Below, in pieces: positions 46,000 through 59,059 of a stretch of DNA of 64,000 bases. The stretch lies in contig MEHQ01003072.1 of the NCBI GenBank assembly GCA_008828725.1, forward strand, positions 225,879 through 289,878, read 5' to 3'. Origin of the DNA: Saccharina japonica (Eukaryota; Sar; Phaeophyceae; Laminariales; Laminariaceae). The notes beneath the pieces were generated by a model, which saw nothing but the letters and a program-made list of their open reading frames with translations, ran no database searches and had not been told where the DNA came from. Every line of letters begins with the position of its first letter. Positions within the stretch are counted from its first letter, which is position 1. A program made the translations under genes and the position numbers.

Positions 46000-48900
46000 C
46001 CCACCCCTTCTGTCAAAGTTCAGGCCCTAACGGATGATGGATAACAATCATGTCTGTTTCCTACCCCATCATTTATGTATTGAACAACGCCGTAGAACCG
46101 CATCTCCTTCTCGCGTCTGCAGCGTAGGCGTTGCTTCTGCTGAAGATGTCGTCGGTGGAAAATAAGTGTAACAGGGGTATTGACGCATCTTGAAGAACAG
46201 GGAGTGTGTTTAGAAGATGCACTTCTTCCATGCCATATAGGGAATCACCGGTGGAGGACTGTTCGTTCGGCTACCAATCACTATCCGACCTTGTTATTTA
46301 ACTCGTGTAGGCCCACCATAGCTCATATCTGTGCGAACCGGCAACGTTTTCGGATAATGACTTCACCGGGGAATGGTAGGCGAAGAAAACATTGCCCTAT
46401 GACGTAGTGACTACGGAGCACTGGCGCGTACAAATACAATTTAAACGGTACCAAGGAGCCACAACACATAATGAGATCACGCGATAAATTTAGAGCAGAG
46501 ACACAGTCTACGCCGAGTGCGACCTGTAGAAAACACGTGTATCAATTCTCGCCGTAGAGGTTGTTACAACTTTAAAGATGGCGTTCGTTCATACGAGAAC
46601 GAACGCCATGTGGTGGGCACCTTGTCAAGAGGGAAACTAGTTTGGAATAATCAGATAGCGAGGTCACCATACCGAATATAGGCATGTTGTGCAATGGGGA
46701 CATCGTGGATGGCTGTAAAGCGAGCTTCGCAATTAATTGAGGGCATGTTGCCTTGATCCGGGGCATGCTGAGATGAGTTATTATACATACAATGTCGACC
46801 CGACGAAGAATACTCGACACTACCCACGTTTATTGCTGAGACAAGCGCACAATCCTGGAATCGAACGCCGGTCGATAGGGCGCCAGTGGCACGGCGTGTA
46901 GATACGTGGGTAAACTACGTACAGCTTCGACACGATAGACCTTCAAGGCGAATACTAAGAGTTCGATGCATTTGTTAGAGATAGGTACTTCCTTGGGAAC
47001 AGTTTTTGGGGAGATAGTTGGTACGCTGTGACCAATACTGAAATTATGTGGAGTTGCCATTTCGTTACCTAAAACGATAGCAGGAACGTTTGCGGACATC
47101 ATGACCTGATAACAAATACACTGAGAAGAAAACACTGTTAACTGTAGGTTTGCCAAGAGTATTTCGTGCGGTTGTCGGAGATATGCAGTTTAGTACAACA
47201 ATAATAATGTCGCGTATACGACATTCCGCCCTCGTCCGCGCTCATGCGCCGCGGACCTATCGCTTAAGCACCACATTTCTGTGCATCGGTGATATACACG
47301 TCTTCCCCGTGAACAGGCACGGTCAGCGTGGGTTGAGCTCCGCAAGGAGACAACCGAAAACAAACGCCCAACTGAGCGTCATTGAAGCTGCTACAAGAGA
47401 AACGGAAGGGGTTTGTGCGTTATCCTGGGCAAATACTTCCACGAAGCAGCCAAAGTGTTTACACGTATACGAAACATAAACACACTGTGCCCGCATTTCG
47501 CAGCCGCTACAGACTTTGTACTGGGATCCCAAGAGAACAGGACGTGTGCTAAACGCGTGAGCATGATGCCAGCTACCCCATCTAGCAGGTGCAGATGCTA
47601 AGCGAGTAGAGTAGAGACTGTGCATGATGTGAGAGTGTACTTAACCCTACACCGTATTTCATCCGGACGGCATAGGCTTTTGGTTTCGTGCAGATGATCG
47701 TTCCAATGACTGCCGGTGCATTATCTAGCCCCGCCGGCAGACAAACACCGATTTCAGACCGCTAGCTGTTCGCTCGTGGCCGCTGGTTATGGTGTTTGAT
47801 CCTTGTTATTGTTTACAGGTGCTGTTGATCGGGTCTCGTCGAATTCTCTAGAGTATACTTGCCGCGGTTATCTCGGTATCATGTGTGACAGCGTTTGGTG
47901 GATTGCTGTAGTAGGACACACGGCCAGTTCGCTCGTGCGCTGATTTCTAACATAATCAATAGAATCGTGTGTGGACGGGGTGAAGATTCCGTGTGGATGG
48001 AAAGATAGCATCTACGTATGCGTACGTCAAATTATAGACACAACCGCACATATACATATAGATAAGGATGAAAAAACACACGCAGGGCGGACAACAAGCA
48101 ATGTATTGATAGCGTTGAACCAAACAAGAGAAGGTGGGTAGATGCTTAAACGATTGCCGATTAAGTCGTTAGTCCTGCAATCTGAAATTACCTTCAGCAC
48201 GGGTACATGAACCACACACGATATACGTCGACTTGGGGAGAAACAAGACGATGATAACTACTGTCGTCAGCTGCTCCGGTCTCCTAAACCACACACCGAA
48301 CACCAAACCAATAACTAGACGCAAACACTTCGAACAGTCTGCTCAATCCGAAAAATTGTCAGATGCGGATAGTATCCCACCCGACGATTCACAGCGACGA
48401 ACATAAATTCTCTGCACAGAGGTCGTTATAATAGTAACGCGGGCGCTCGTTCGTACAAACACCATGTTGTGGGCGTCCGTCAAGAAGGGGCCCTGTTTGG
48501 CGGATAGGTCGCTATACTGAGTATAGGCATAGTGAACAATAGGAACATCGTTGAAGGCAGTGAAGAGGGTATTCGAACTAAAGGGGGGTTGGTGGGTATG
48601 TCCAGATAGTCGGTAGGTAATAACGTTCGGGCCAATGAAGAATACCCACGTTTACAACTAATATGAGCCCACAGCCCTGGAATCGAATTACGGGTGATAG
48701 AGCGTCGAAACCATGGCGTGTAGATAAGTGGTTAAACTACGCACATCTTGGACAAAATAAACCTACGAGGCGAATACTAGGGGATGGCTGCATTTGCCTA
48801 GAGACACATATTTCTCTGTCGGTGGTACGAACATAACCCACGCCGATTGAGGCGGGTGAGTGCATCTCGTCTGATGCGAAAGTGTGAGCCAAGGCAGTGG

Positions 48901-50650
48901 CCGGTACGTCCGTTGTAATCACATCAGCGGTTAGGTTTGTATGGTGGCGCCACGATGCCTCGATTCTCCCTTTCGTATATAGGTGTCGTTGTGTTATATA
49001 CCTTCAAGCATAGGTTCCTTCAGTAGACGTCACGCCAACCAACAGCAGGCAGTACGCGGGCGGAGACGGTCCTTTGCCTCACTGTATTCACGCAGTTCTG
49101 GTTAGCGTTAATGTGGGCGAACTTATGGGCTACTAGGCAGAACGCACTCTAGCATACACAATAGACTATGTTAACATTGCAGTATGGTACAACAAACCAT
49201 ACGATGACAGCCCTCACCCGGTGCGGCCGGCGGGTGAGACTGTCGTTAGTACCCATGCTCTTGAATCGTATAACATAATCGGTTGTGACGACTCCAACAG
49301 CGAGTTTTCACACATGGCCGAAGTGTGTTCAAGAACACCTTTCGGGGCACTTGCATAACGATATCAGGTGAAACACAATTCAGCCGTCCTTGTCCGGTTG
49401 TAGAGGGGGAGGAGATAATTCCTCATGCGTTCACATACTGTTTGCGAAATTATGATATTTCCCATTTAGCAGATTTGCCACACTATTCAATATTGGTGTT
49501 CAGTTCGTGTAGGTCCCTAATATCTCATATTTGAGCGAACCAGCAACGTGTTGGAATAACAAGTTCGACGAGGAATAGTAGACGAAGAACATATTGTCCT
49601 GAGACGTAGTGACTACAGAGCACTGGCCCGTACAAAGGTTTGGACAGTATTAAGGTGCCAAAAGGTACGGCATCATCCATTACTTAGTGATGAACGCCAT
49701 CGCGTTGACATGAAGGTGATGTTCTGAAGTTTCAATGCGGACAAGACTACGACGACACAAAAGCAAACCGTTAAGTAAACATGTCTGATGGATATACCAA
49801 GTGGCCGGTTAAAACCTCGCGGACACATATATATATATTTATATCCGGTGAATCATGGTGGGGTTTTGAAACAAACACATATTGTCAGCCTAAACGTTAG
49901 CCACACAGCAAACCACAGATGCGATTGAAGAGTTTCAGTGGCCATGCTCGACCGTATAGATCAGGAGCTATCGGTTGAATACATAATAGGGGTTAGAGGC
50001 CCTCCCCTTGCTTCTACTTTCAAGACGAAACAAGAAGTATTTGTTTCTTCGTCAACGGTGGACGTCAGTTTGTCTGATCTGCCAGAAACGACGGTTCCAA
50101 GTTGAAGACGAAGATTTACACACTTTCAAAACGAATATAAAATCTAGTTAGCTTGCATGGTCTGGGCGTCAATGCCTACGCTCGGACGTTTCCTTCTCTA
50201 CTACAACGATATAAAGAGCATGTCATTCAATCGTGGGGCGTACCCTGCCTGCGAAACCCTGTAACTCACGTCCACGCCTAAAGTCGTTTAAGATCTACGA
50301 CACCGAAGCATATGGAAGGGATCCCAACGGAGATGCTCACGATATGCCCATTCACCGAAGTACATCAGGTCTACTGAGTTAAGGAAACATCATGTGTCCT
50401 CAAAGACGACACGAGGATAGTGATGCCCAATTATACCGCGGCGGCGCTTGATAATGGGTTACTGGAGGGGACAGCGCTAGTGGGGTATGGTTTGCTTGAC
50501 ATGCAGGAAAGGATCCGAGTGTGCGTTGTCGAGCGTCGCGACCTGTAGGGTCTACTACTCAGCAAAATGGTGTCCCACTCGAAGATGGCCCGGAGGTGGG
50601 TCAGCGGTTGCAGTCAAGGAGGGCTCCAAGGGGTGGTAAATAGCCCCGGG
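46000..50650. repeat. Duplicated block B, copies 1 and 2
   Basis: A mosaic of diverged duplications. Segment c (TGTAGGCCCACCATAGCTCATATCTGTGCGAACC) at 46.20-46.45 recurs at 49.38-49.70 and 62.40-62.76. Segment d (GGCGAATACTAAGAG after TAAACTACGTACAGCTTCGACA) at 46.57-46.96 recurs at 48.43-48.79 and 56.27-56.39. Segment e at 47.1-48.0 recurs at 54.7-55.61. Segment f at 48.90-49.40 recurs at 56.46-56.97. Segment g at 49.68-50.65 recurs at 62.65-63.89. Identity is about 60-70% by eye. No exon could be confirmed inside. Confidence 0.65.
47323..47625 (-). other. Possible coding remnant shared with 54947-55204
   Basis: The minus-strand translation contains VSYTCKHFGCFVEVFAQDNAQ. The homologous segment at 54947-55204 gives FSYTLKHYDYLIEIFAEDIAQ in the matching frame. 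The amino-acid pattern (SYT-KH----E-FA-D-AQ) is kept better than I would expect from the DNA around it, with largely conservative changes. It could be an exon of the duplicated surface-gene locus. No domain is recognised and splice limits are not defined. Confidence 0.3.
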
Positions 50651-53099
50651 GTACGTTTAGGGGTGGAGGTACTGCCTTCCGCACAGGATAGGGCACTAAC
50701 CATACCGTTATTTGCCAGGTCATCCATAATCGGCCGCGAATACGGTCGGATCTCCAAACGTTTTGTAGGAGACTCTGCAACACATATATGTATGGCGGGA
50801 CCAAACCGCCGGTATTCGCCTGAGATTCCAACCCCAAAGATAACAAGAATGAGTTGACTGGAAAGGTTTTCGCGTTGGATTTCAAACCAGGGAGTAACCA
50901 ACTTCCCCGATGTTCACGCTCCCAAATTTAAACGTTAAACAAACCCCTTCTCCAAAAAAACAAATATCAAACTTCGGTTAATTTTGACCCCACACTGTGA
51001 TAATGGCAAGTGAGTGACTTTGTATGAGTATCACCTAACATTTGATATCCTTGTTAGGGGGGCTACAACATCACAACCCCCCCCCGCTAGGTTTATTACA
51101 TAAGCATCCGATATGTAGTTCGAAAATGGGACGGAGGAAGCGCTATATGAACCAATGAGTAAACGGCCACCTTATTGACGCCCGAGGCCTCTATGACTGG
51201 TCGAATGACGAGTGTTTCGCCGTTGACGAAAGTCTTAAAAAGCTGGCAAACATAGTGACCACTTAGGAAGTTTGGCAAAGATGCCCTCAATGGCAGTCGC
51301 CGTGAATGCTTTGGAAGACCCGAGCGTCTATATGGGGCTCAAGGGTCAAAGCTATAAAACCAACACTGCTGTTTGTCTCCTGCGGGAGTGTTGCAAAAAT
51401 ATGGTTTGATTGGGTCATTCGTTCATTTTGATGAACGATTTCCAAACTACCGTGTCTCATATTGGATACGAAAATGGTCAAGCACTTCGGTCGTATTTTC
51501 TGTGTTCTTAAATAGGCCTCAGACTGCAAGCACCCTATAACGTATCTGGATCGAATTGTTCTCAGTGCCGACTATACAGGTTAATTTATTTATCATGTCA
51601 GTATGTCTCCGAGGTGATGTGTCGCCGATTTCAACAGTGGTACGGAGATTTTTCATGAATGTACGTGTTGACCACTTTCAGCTTCTCTGCTGTTACTGCA
51701 ATATATATTTCAAAGACGGCACGTGGAACCGACGAGAGGTTGGTCTGTGCAGCACCAGCTAAAATCCCTTTTCGTTGGTCAATATAATTATTGTCCAGTA
51801 GACAAGATATACATAGTCTGGACGGGTGAAAAATGTGAGGCCCCTGCCATTGTAATACATCGACGACCTCATGTACAGTGAATGTTGGGCGTTTTTATTA
51901 GGTGTGGTCAACGAGCTACCGATCGGGTGCACATGTAGTCATCTCTAACATCGTAGTACCGGCGCAGATACCTCCATGGGCAGGTTCCGCATTATTCGTT
52001 ATTTTTCGTATGTATTTCGTAAAGGGTCAATACATCCATTACTAGAATGCGAATTCATGCACATGTGTTACACTCAGCCACATGGTCAAAGTATTGAGTA
52101 GCCCTTTTCATCGTTGCTTTTGAAAAGGAGACGCTGGAGACTAGGGGGGCGAACAACGGGCGAAACCGGCGGCTTGGGATTATTTGCTAAACTCAATTGT
52201 CGTTTATTAATACGGGAAAAGACACTCAGTTCCCCGCCAGCTATATGTACGTCCTTAAAATTGTCCCTAGAGAATCAGTTATGCGACTGGTCCAAACGTT
52301 CATAGAAAATGTTCACAAACATTTCTCACCAAAAGTGTTGCTCATATCGCAGTTCTGAAGGCGCCTACCCCTCTCCCTCCAAATAACCGGCTAATCAAGG
52401 CCAAGAAGCGAGGAGCTAACACGTACAAGTTCGAGAGTAACGCGAGATACACTTGAAGACAACACATAGCGCTTGCTGTTAAAGCTGCATGTTCTGGCCA
52501 TTTGTTTGGTGTTTCACAGTGACCAAAAATATACCGAGAAGAGGTAAAACTAACACGAGGGAACAACCAAACCACGATTACCACGGAACACGCCGTGTTA
52601 TCGGGGATCTGCGCACCTCGAACTTGAGTGTGAATACGAACCGTGTTGGAATAACGGAATCAGATTCGCGGCCCTATCACTCGTTAGACAGAATACATGA
52701 CCCGTGGAAACTGACACGTTAATACACCAAGACCTGCTTGAGGTATTACTTCATACGGCGTGTTTAAATATATCAAGAGGGAGATAAATTTGGTTAGAGA
52801 CTCACTTTGAGACATTTTAATCATTGGTTAACGTATGGTTTGGGTTGGCACGGCGCGTGTCGTGCATTTATTGGCGCGCGGAGATATGGAACCGTGGCAC
52901 TAAGAAATGCCAAATACTATTTTTGATGGTGCAGGAACTTTATCAGGAAGGAGATGTGAATCTGTTTCCAATCAGTACAAGTGGGAATGCACCAGAGAGG
53001 AGAGGAAAGCGTATTCGAAGGGAACGAGAGAGATCAAGGTGGAAGCCCGTATTGCCTGATTAGGTCCATACGATACACACGCCAAGGTCGTGAGGGTAT
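50651..53099. other. No gene seen
   Basis: Frames stay below about 100 codons. Minus-strand 51.10-51.29 encodes TFVNGETLV between an AAG acceptor-like and a GTGGCC donor-like site, weakly recalling the PMP pattern but lacking GGA and NNSA. A C-run lies near 51080. Confidence 0.4.
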
Positions 53100-53330
53100 A
53101 GTACGATATGTTGATCATGTTGGTAGACACGTTTAAACTTGCATGCAAGTTGCATGCACTTAGTGTAAGCTTGAAATCAGGTTGCACGCACTTCATGAAG
53201 CTTGAATGCACACCGCGCATATTGAATGGAACTTTCGTGGCCGTTGTATGAAGCCTTCAGTTCCGTGAAATTCGTATAGAGTGCAAGCAACTTGCGTTCC
53301 ACTACATGGCAGCTTGCAGCTCCTAACCGC
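53100..53330. repeat. Short inverted/direct repeats around CTTGCATGCAAGTTGCATGCA
   Basis: GCATGC-rich words (TTGCATGCAAGTTGCATGCA, AAGCTTGAATGCACACC) recur and are partly self-complementary. No gene. Confidence 0.45.
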
Positions 53331-53659
53331 GTCCAAGATTCCATTAAAATTTCCTTAAAGTGCTCGGGTGTTCACGCGAGTGTGCATCGAAGCGAGTAGG
53401 AAATTCGGGGATCAAACATATATTTAATGTATACCTTGGGGGCAAGGTGCCATGGGCGACCATATCTCTTCACCTTTAACGACGCCGTAGCGACTCAAGT
53501 GAAGGAATAAACTCGTAACCGGGTGCAAACAAATATATCGGCGTCTTGGGCTGGAGACGTTCATGTACGATAGACTGTCCGTTTGTCGCTGATTATGGTT
53601 CGGAAGGCATTACCTTTCTATAGACGAAATTAAAGACACTGTTTTATATGGGTATTGAA

Positions 53660-53682
53660 GGTGGCCGAGCGGTTTAGGTGCG
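53660..53682 (+). other. 5' tRNA-like fragment
   Basis: GGTGGCCGAGCGGTTTAGGTGC is a perfect A-box region of the tRNA-Leu/Ser kind, but no B box, anticodon arm or closing acceptor stem follows. Read as a tRNA or SINE fragment. Confidence 0.3.
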
Positions 53683-54699
53683 TGACACGGAAGAAAGAAT
53701 ATCAGCAAACGAGTACTACACTCAATATATAGTATGTGGGAGGGGGGACAAGCACGGCTATATTCACTCAATCTTATGAAAGCATTTTGATTCTGAGGCG
53801 GGAGAGGGACACGCATCAAGAATATGTGTGGGAGCGCTACTGAGTTTAGTGTTTACAAGTTCCGTTGGGTGGAGAAAAAGTATTTTTATGCCGGGATACA
53901 TCGACGTTTCACGTGTATGTCGCGTGTAAATCATGGACATATAGAGCTCAGCCACAGATGACGTATTGGTTTACGCGTGCCAGAAAGTGGTGGGGGGAAT
54001 CGTGCCAAGTCGGGCAAAGAAACAGCACTTCGATCTACAGAAGGACAGAGCACATGCCCTTACCGTTCAGACACCGATCTGTCGTACCCCCTATGATCGA
54101 GGAGTTTATGTCGGTATGATGCACTGCGACTAGTACGAACAGTGTATCCGTCATAAACGTGGCGACATCTGAGTAGTCAATATTTCTTTTGGAATCTGCG
54201 CACATAGTCACAACCAAACAACGCGATATCGAAACCCGCCATCAAGTAAGCGACAATCTGCAATGAGTGCAGGTGGTCGATCAAGGCCGAAAGGCTGAGA
54301 ATTTCCAGTTGAACCTACATGACATTGAACAACGTGGTCGTATGTTTTCATTATATATGGTACACGGAATCGGTCCGCGCTACTTTAACCAGAATAGGTG
54401 CGGTCTGTGCACGTTCATGCGTAGTTCGACAAACATGAACCGTCTTGAGCTACTTTCGCGATGTCCAGATAACTCTGTATTTACCGTTGGTGTTTCCGTC
54501 ACTTAACCTCTTTTGCACAACGAGCCTAGCCAAGGCACAAGGGGGAAGACGCATACAGAGCCCATCGTACATACTAGCAGCCGACACTGTATGTTGTACA
54601 ACAATAAACTGTAGACTGCCATACGTTCGTTCAAAAGACACAAAATCCGTTTAAGAATACTTTCAAAGAAAACACAACATAAACCACGGGTGTATGATG
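53683..54699. other. No gene seen
   Basis: Short frames only. No repeat or element boundary supportable. Confidence 0.4.
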
Positions 54700-55678
54700 T
54701 TGCTAGGTCATGCGCAGAAAATGCTGTATTTGAACAATGTCAATTCATGGCCGACAGTTTTCGCCAAACATTAGAACACCAAGCTCAAGGGTGCAGCCAT
54801 GCCAGACGTTGGATGTGCGTGTGAGTGAAAGGATGATCGGGGTCGGTATTGTCGAGGGTCATACAATACAAAATGGAGGTGAGCCAAAAACACCGAAATT
54901 CTACGGATGATTATCAATTTTTAAATACCAGAGGTAGAAAGTTCGACTAAACGCTCCGTGGGGCCACCAGAACCCACTTAAAGACAACGACAAACTCAGC
55001 GACATATAAAGGTATGCCAGGAGTAGCGCAAGCTATCTGTGCAATATCCTCAGCAAATATTTCGATGAGGTAATCATAATGTTTCAACGTATATGAAAAT
55101 AATATAAAACATGTCCCGTCTTCCACAGTCGCGGCAGATATCGCACCGGGATTAAAAGATAAAAATACGTGATCAGCGCGTAAATGGGACGCCAGATACT
55201 TCACCTATCAAACGAAGATGCGTAACGTGTAGAGTAGACACATGCATGGCATCGGTGTAATTGAGCCTAAGTCGCATTTAAAGCGAGACAGAATAGGCAA
55301 GTTCCCTGCAGATGTTTGTTACTATGACTCCCAGGGCTCAACTTCGCCCTGCCAGCTGGCAGATACATGCTTTTTAAGATAGCCAGAGGCGTTAAATACA
55401 CTATGTTCGCTCGTGACCGCCGGTTATGGCGCGACTGCTGTTATCGTTGACAGTTGCTGTTGATCGAGGCTCGCCGAATTTTCCTCATTCTAATCGCGCT
55501 GGTAACGTCTGCATCGTGTGGAGAAACGTGTGGAGGATATACGGTGAAAAACCCAACGGCCAGTTCGCCTTGTGCACCTATTTCTAAAAGGAAATAGATG
55601 AACCAATTCTCCCCAAACGGTCTGTAGTAATTGTATATACAGTGTTACAAGCGATGCACGAACCGCGGTCTAGCTCGC

Positions 55679-55759
55679 CTCCAGACGTACTAGCGGAGTT
55701 GTTCCTAAAGCTGGTGTTACCGCAGAGGCCGATCATCGACGAGTATGCGTAAGTCACGC
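55679..55759 (-). pseudogene. PMP-repeat exon with lost splice sites
   Basis: 81 nt on the minus strand, in the usual phase, encode GVTYAYSSMIGLCG followed by NTSFRNNSASTSGG, a good PMP repeat with FRNNSA and closing SGG. The donor position reads GCGAGC instead of GTGAG. The acceptor position reads TTCGC instead of CAG, with a long AAC/GTT microsatellite starting only a few bases upstream. The open frame is intact while both splice signals are abnormal, so loss is probably recent or the GC donor is used with a cryptic acceptor. Confidence 0.55.
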
Positions 55760-55766
55760 GCGAAGG

Positions 55767-55820
55767 AACAACAACAACAACAACAACCACAACAAGGCAA
55801 CAACAACAACAACAACAAAT

Positions 55821-55899
<79 letters not shown>

Positions 55900-55927
55900 C
55901 TACAACTACAACAACAACAAGACAACA
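55767..55927 (+). repeat. (AAC)n microsatellite, about 160 bp
   Basis: Roughly 50 AAC units with a few interruptions (CCACAACAAGGC, TACAACTACAAC). It gives poly-Gln/Asn and poly-Leu/Cys frames in different readings, none credible as protein. Confidence 0.95.
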
Positions 55928-57000
55928 GTGGGTGGGTGCTTGAAAGCCACGTTAACAAGATTCACGCCGGGGGCCCAAGGCGTGGATCACACTAGGCAAG
56001 TCCCCCGCAGGGGCAGCAATACGAGATATAGGGTGTCCAAAGAGCAGGAAGGAGGGCATTGGTAAACACTGCTACCGACGAGAAGTCCATCAAAGAGAAC
56101 AGAGCACAGTACCCAGAAATTGTGAACCACCGCCGACATGAATATGCATACGTTTACAATATATGATTTACTTAAGGTAAGATGCATGTCTTCATGAACG
56201 ACAAACAATACCCCACATAATCCAAGTTTGTTCACAAAAAAAATATATTACACACTCCAGGAACCCTTTGCCAGGTGATGCTACGTCAGTGGCATGGCGT
56301 GAATATACGTATTGTTAACTGAGTACAGCTTCGACATGATACACCCACGAGACGAATACTAGGGACTGGATGCGTTTGTCTAGGTATACATTTTTCCTTT
56401 TTTGGCGGGCCGCATACAACCCACGCCCATTGGGGCGGGCTATTTCGTCTGTTTTGATAAGCACGTGTGATACAGGGCACTAGCCGAGTACGCGAGATGT
56501 TATCACGTCGGCTGCTTTTATGTATAGGTGCGCCATGACGCCACGCATGTACCCCCCTTGTGTATTTGTAGTTGTGATTTTTGCCTTGGAGTACGGGCTC
56601 CTCCGGTAGAAGTCATTCCAACCAACAGCAGGGACTACCCAGGCGAGGGCGGTCCTTTGCCCCGCCTGAATAACGCAATTCTGATTTGTGTTACCGTGGT
56701 CCGAATTAAAGGTTGATACGCAGAACGTACATGGGCAGGTACAATATATTCACATACTAGTATGGTACAAAGATTTATACAATGACAATCCTTGCCCGGT
56801 GCGGGAGGGGGGTGAAACCGTCGGGAGTCCGTATGATCGCGAATCGTTTCACATAATCGGTTGGCAACCACCCAAATTTCGATTCCTAATACATGGCCGA
56901 AGTGTGGTCAATCACATTGTTGGCGGCATTTGCCGAACGTTATCCGGGGACAATGTTTCTCACAGCCTATTTCCGTTTGCGTAGGACGCGGAGAAAAATT

Positions 57001-58029
57001 CGCATGCATTCAATACTGGTGGTAAAATGCTGATAGTTTTAATTTACCACCTTTACCTCGTATCCGTGTGTCGTGATATGCGGACTTCCTCAGAAAATAC
57101 GGAGTAGCTACCCTGCTTGGGGGTGCGATGGCCGTAACAAATCATATCCCGGGGCGTATTTAGCTACGTCGTTCACAAGGCTATCGAACCGCGTTGAGTG
57201 GAACAGCGAGTGGTATGTCGAGGAAATTACTCCGACAGACACATTATTCAAGAGCTTTCCTGTGTGACCACGAAATGCGTCCCACCTGTGAATTTCTACG
57301 TAAGGGGCCTGCCGGCAGGCGAGTGAGGGCCGCGTCCACTACTCATGCATGAAAACAGCGCGCCAACGAGCGCAGAAAGCCAGCGAAAGGACCCGTTTCC
57401 GTCCAAGGGTTCCCCAGCGAATGTATCTTTATCGATGGCAAATCATTTTTGGGAGGGGAGGGGGCACTCGGTCTATCCTCTGTAACCCCTTGCAAACGTA
57501 ACAACCGAGGCAATCCCACGACACGGCCGGAACGTCCGCCGCGTCTGCTTACCAGTCTAGAACTGAACCCTCATTGGTTTGGAGAACTCATTATTTTGGC
57601 TATTAAAGGGGGTGACGGGGGAATTTCCACCCGCACATAAGATATAGAGGGAAAGGTGTTGTGGCTACATTTTGTCGCCGGTTCGGTAGTTGAATGTGTG
57701 TGGCTTTGCATGCGTCTGATCGCGTGAAACACAACGATTTCCACGGCTGATGCGATCGTGGTATACTTCGTGCAATATCCGAGACGGCGCGACGTTGGGG
57801 GATACGTCAACGGCAGGAGACTACCGAAGAATGCGTGCGGTGCCAACAGCCCGTCAAGGTGTAGGTGCAGTTTCAACGGGGGGAGGGGGGATGGAAGGTA
57901 GCACGTCAGGAGTGTACGGGTGCAGACGGCGGTTCCGCTATGCATATGTTGGCATCTATGCCGCGCTCATCTGGTATTTGAATTCACGTCCCCGCTACAC
58001 AAGCAGGCAGACATCCAGATGATACTTAA
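57001..58029. other. No gene seen
   Basis: Frames up to 124 codons on the minus strand lack recognisable motifs. G-run-rich spots near 57448 and 57880. Confidence 0.4.
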
Positions 58030-58360
58030 ACAAATCAGTAATATTCCGTGGAAATGATAGAAGCTTCTATAGAAGCAAGGGAATCTTCCATGAACTCACC
58101 TCCCGACCCCACATGGTACACTGTCCCACCCAAGGTAGGCCCACCCCGATTCCCTAAACGTGGACAAAATACAAATGTGATTTTGAAAACCTTGTAGCTC
58201 GAAGCGCGGAACCACATGAGACCTGTTTAGTGGCCAAACGCCCCCTTCAAACGGTGACTTCCACATATGGTTGGAAACTTACATGGAACTGCACAGGCTG
58301 GAATTTTCTATGGAAGCCATGGAAACTTTCATCACTATCACGGAAGCCGTGGAAGCACGT
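58030..58360. repeat. TGGAAGCC/ATGGAA minisatellite-like repeats
   Basis: Words such as TAGAAGCTTCTATAGAAGC, TATGGAAGCCATGGAAAC and ACGGAAGCCGTGGAAGCAC recur in direct and inverted form, recalling the ACTTCCATGG clusters at 23.5 and 25.4 kb. Confidence 0.5.
58100..58153 (-). other. Possible short PMP-type exon (54 nt)
   Basis: Minus-strand acceptor GTTTAG and donor GTGAGT enclose 54 nt in phase 1-1 that encode NRGGPTLGGTVYHVGSG. GG(T)V and the closing SGG resemble PMP exons, but the FxxN part is missing and 27 nt are absent relative to the usual 81. It may be a deleted copy or chance. Confidence 0.25.
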
Positions 58361-59059
58361 CCCGCGACTTTGACGGAAAATCCTATAGTGCACCACACCC
58401 AATTCGCCTCGAAACCATTGACAATGTTTACCAGACCAACTAAAGCAATACCGCTCATCAGGAAATAGTGCTTTTCATTTGTAAATACCTCCTGGTGAAT
58501 ACTTATTTGACACACGCCTCATTTCACCCTACAACCGTGTCCTGGTATATGACGAAAATTGACCGTATATATACTGTGTGTCACATTAATACGATACGCT
58601 CGCAGTACATATCACGCAAAATACGCCATACTCTGTCGCAAGTAGCGGGGGGTCTTTAGAGAGGTTCGCCCATTCGGTGGAGGACCCAGATAACTCCCTG
58701 GAGCATCAACGGTTATATTTTCGGTTTGCTGTCCTTCCAACCTGTGGAATCTGTTTGCCGTTTCGATAACACATGTAACAGTATGGCGACGAGCTACGGC
58801 GATACCATCAACCTCAGCATTAAAATTGTACTGTTATACCGTTCGATATACACGAAAAAACGGTTATACTTATGTTGTGATGTCCGTCGAATAACACAAA
58901 TATCGATCTGATGCACATTTGTAACTCTCGCCTCTGTATGTGTGCGGTGGTAACATCCAGCAGGGGAAACCTTACAATGTCAGCCGTTTTCCAGTCTGGT
59001 CGCCATGAGTTTCGTATTTCACCCTAATCCCGCGCTGCCCCACCTATAACAAAAGGGCT
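58361..59059. other. No gene seen
   Basis: Short frames only, up to the MITE target-site repeat GGCT. Confidence 0.4.

Larger units (their letters stand above)
54700..57000. repeat. Duplicated block B, copy 3
   Basis: Collinear with 47.1-49.4 kb. For example TTCGCTCGTGACCGCCGGTTATGG at 55409 matches TTCGCTCGTGGCCGCTGGTTATGG at 47770, and TGCTGTTGATCGAGGCTCGCCGAATT matches TGCTGTTGATCGGGTCTCGTCGAATT. This copy alone carries the PMP exon fossil and AAC tract at 55.7-55.9 kb. Confidence 0.65.

Noticed and set aside
53660-53682. tRNA-Leu or tRNA-Ser gene
   Set aside because: Only the 5' A-box part is present; no anticodon arm, B box or acceptor pairing follows.
55584-56065. Poly-Asn/Gln and poly-Cys/Leu frames of 106-124 codons
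   Set aside because: Translations of the AAC microsatellite. Only the 81-nt exon next to it has meaning.
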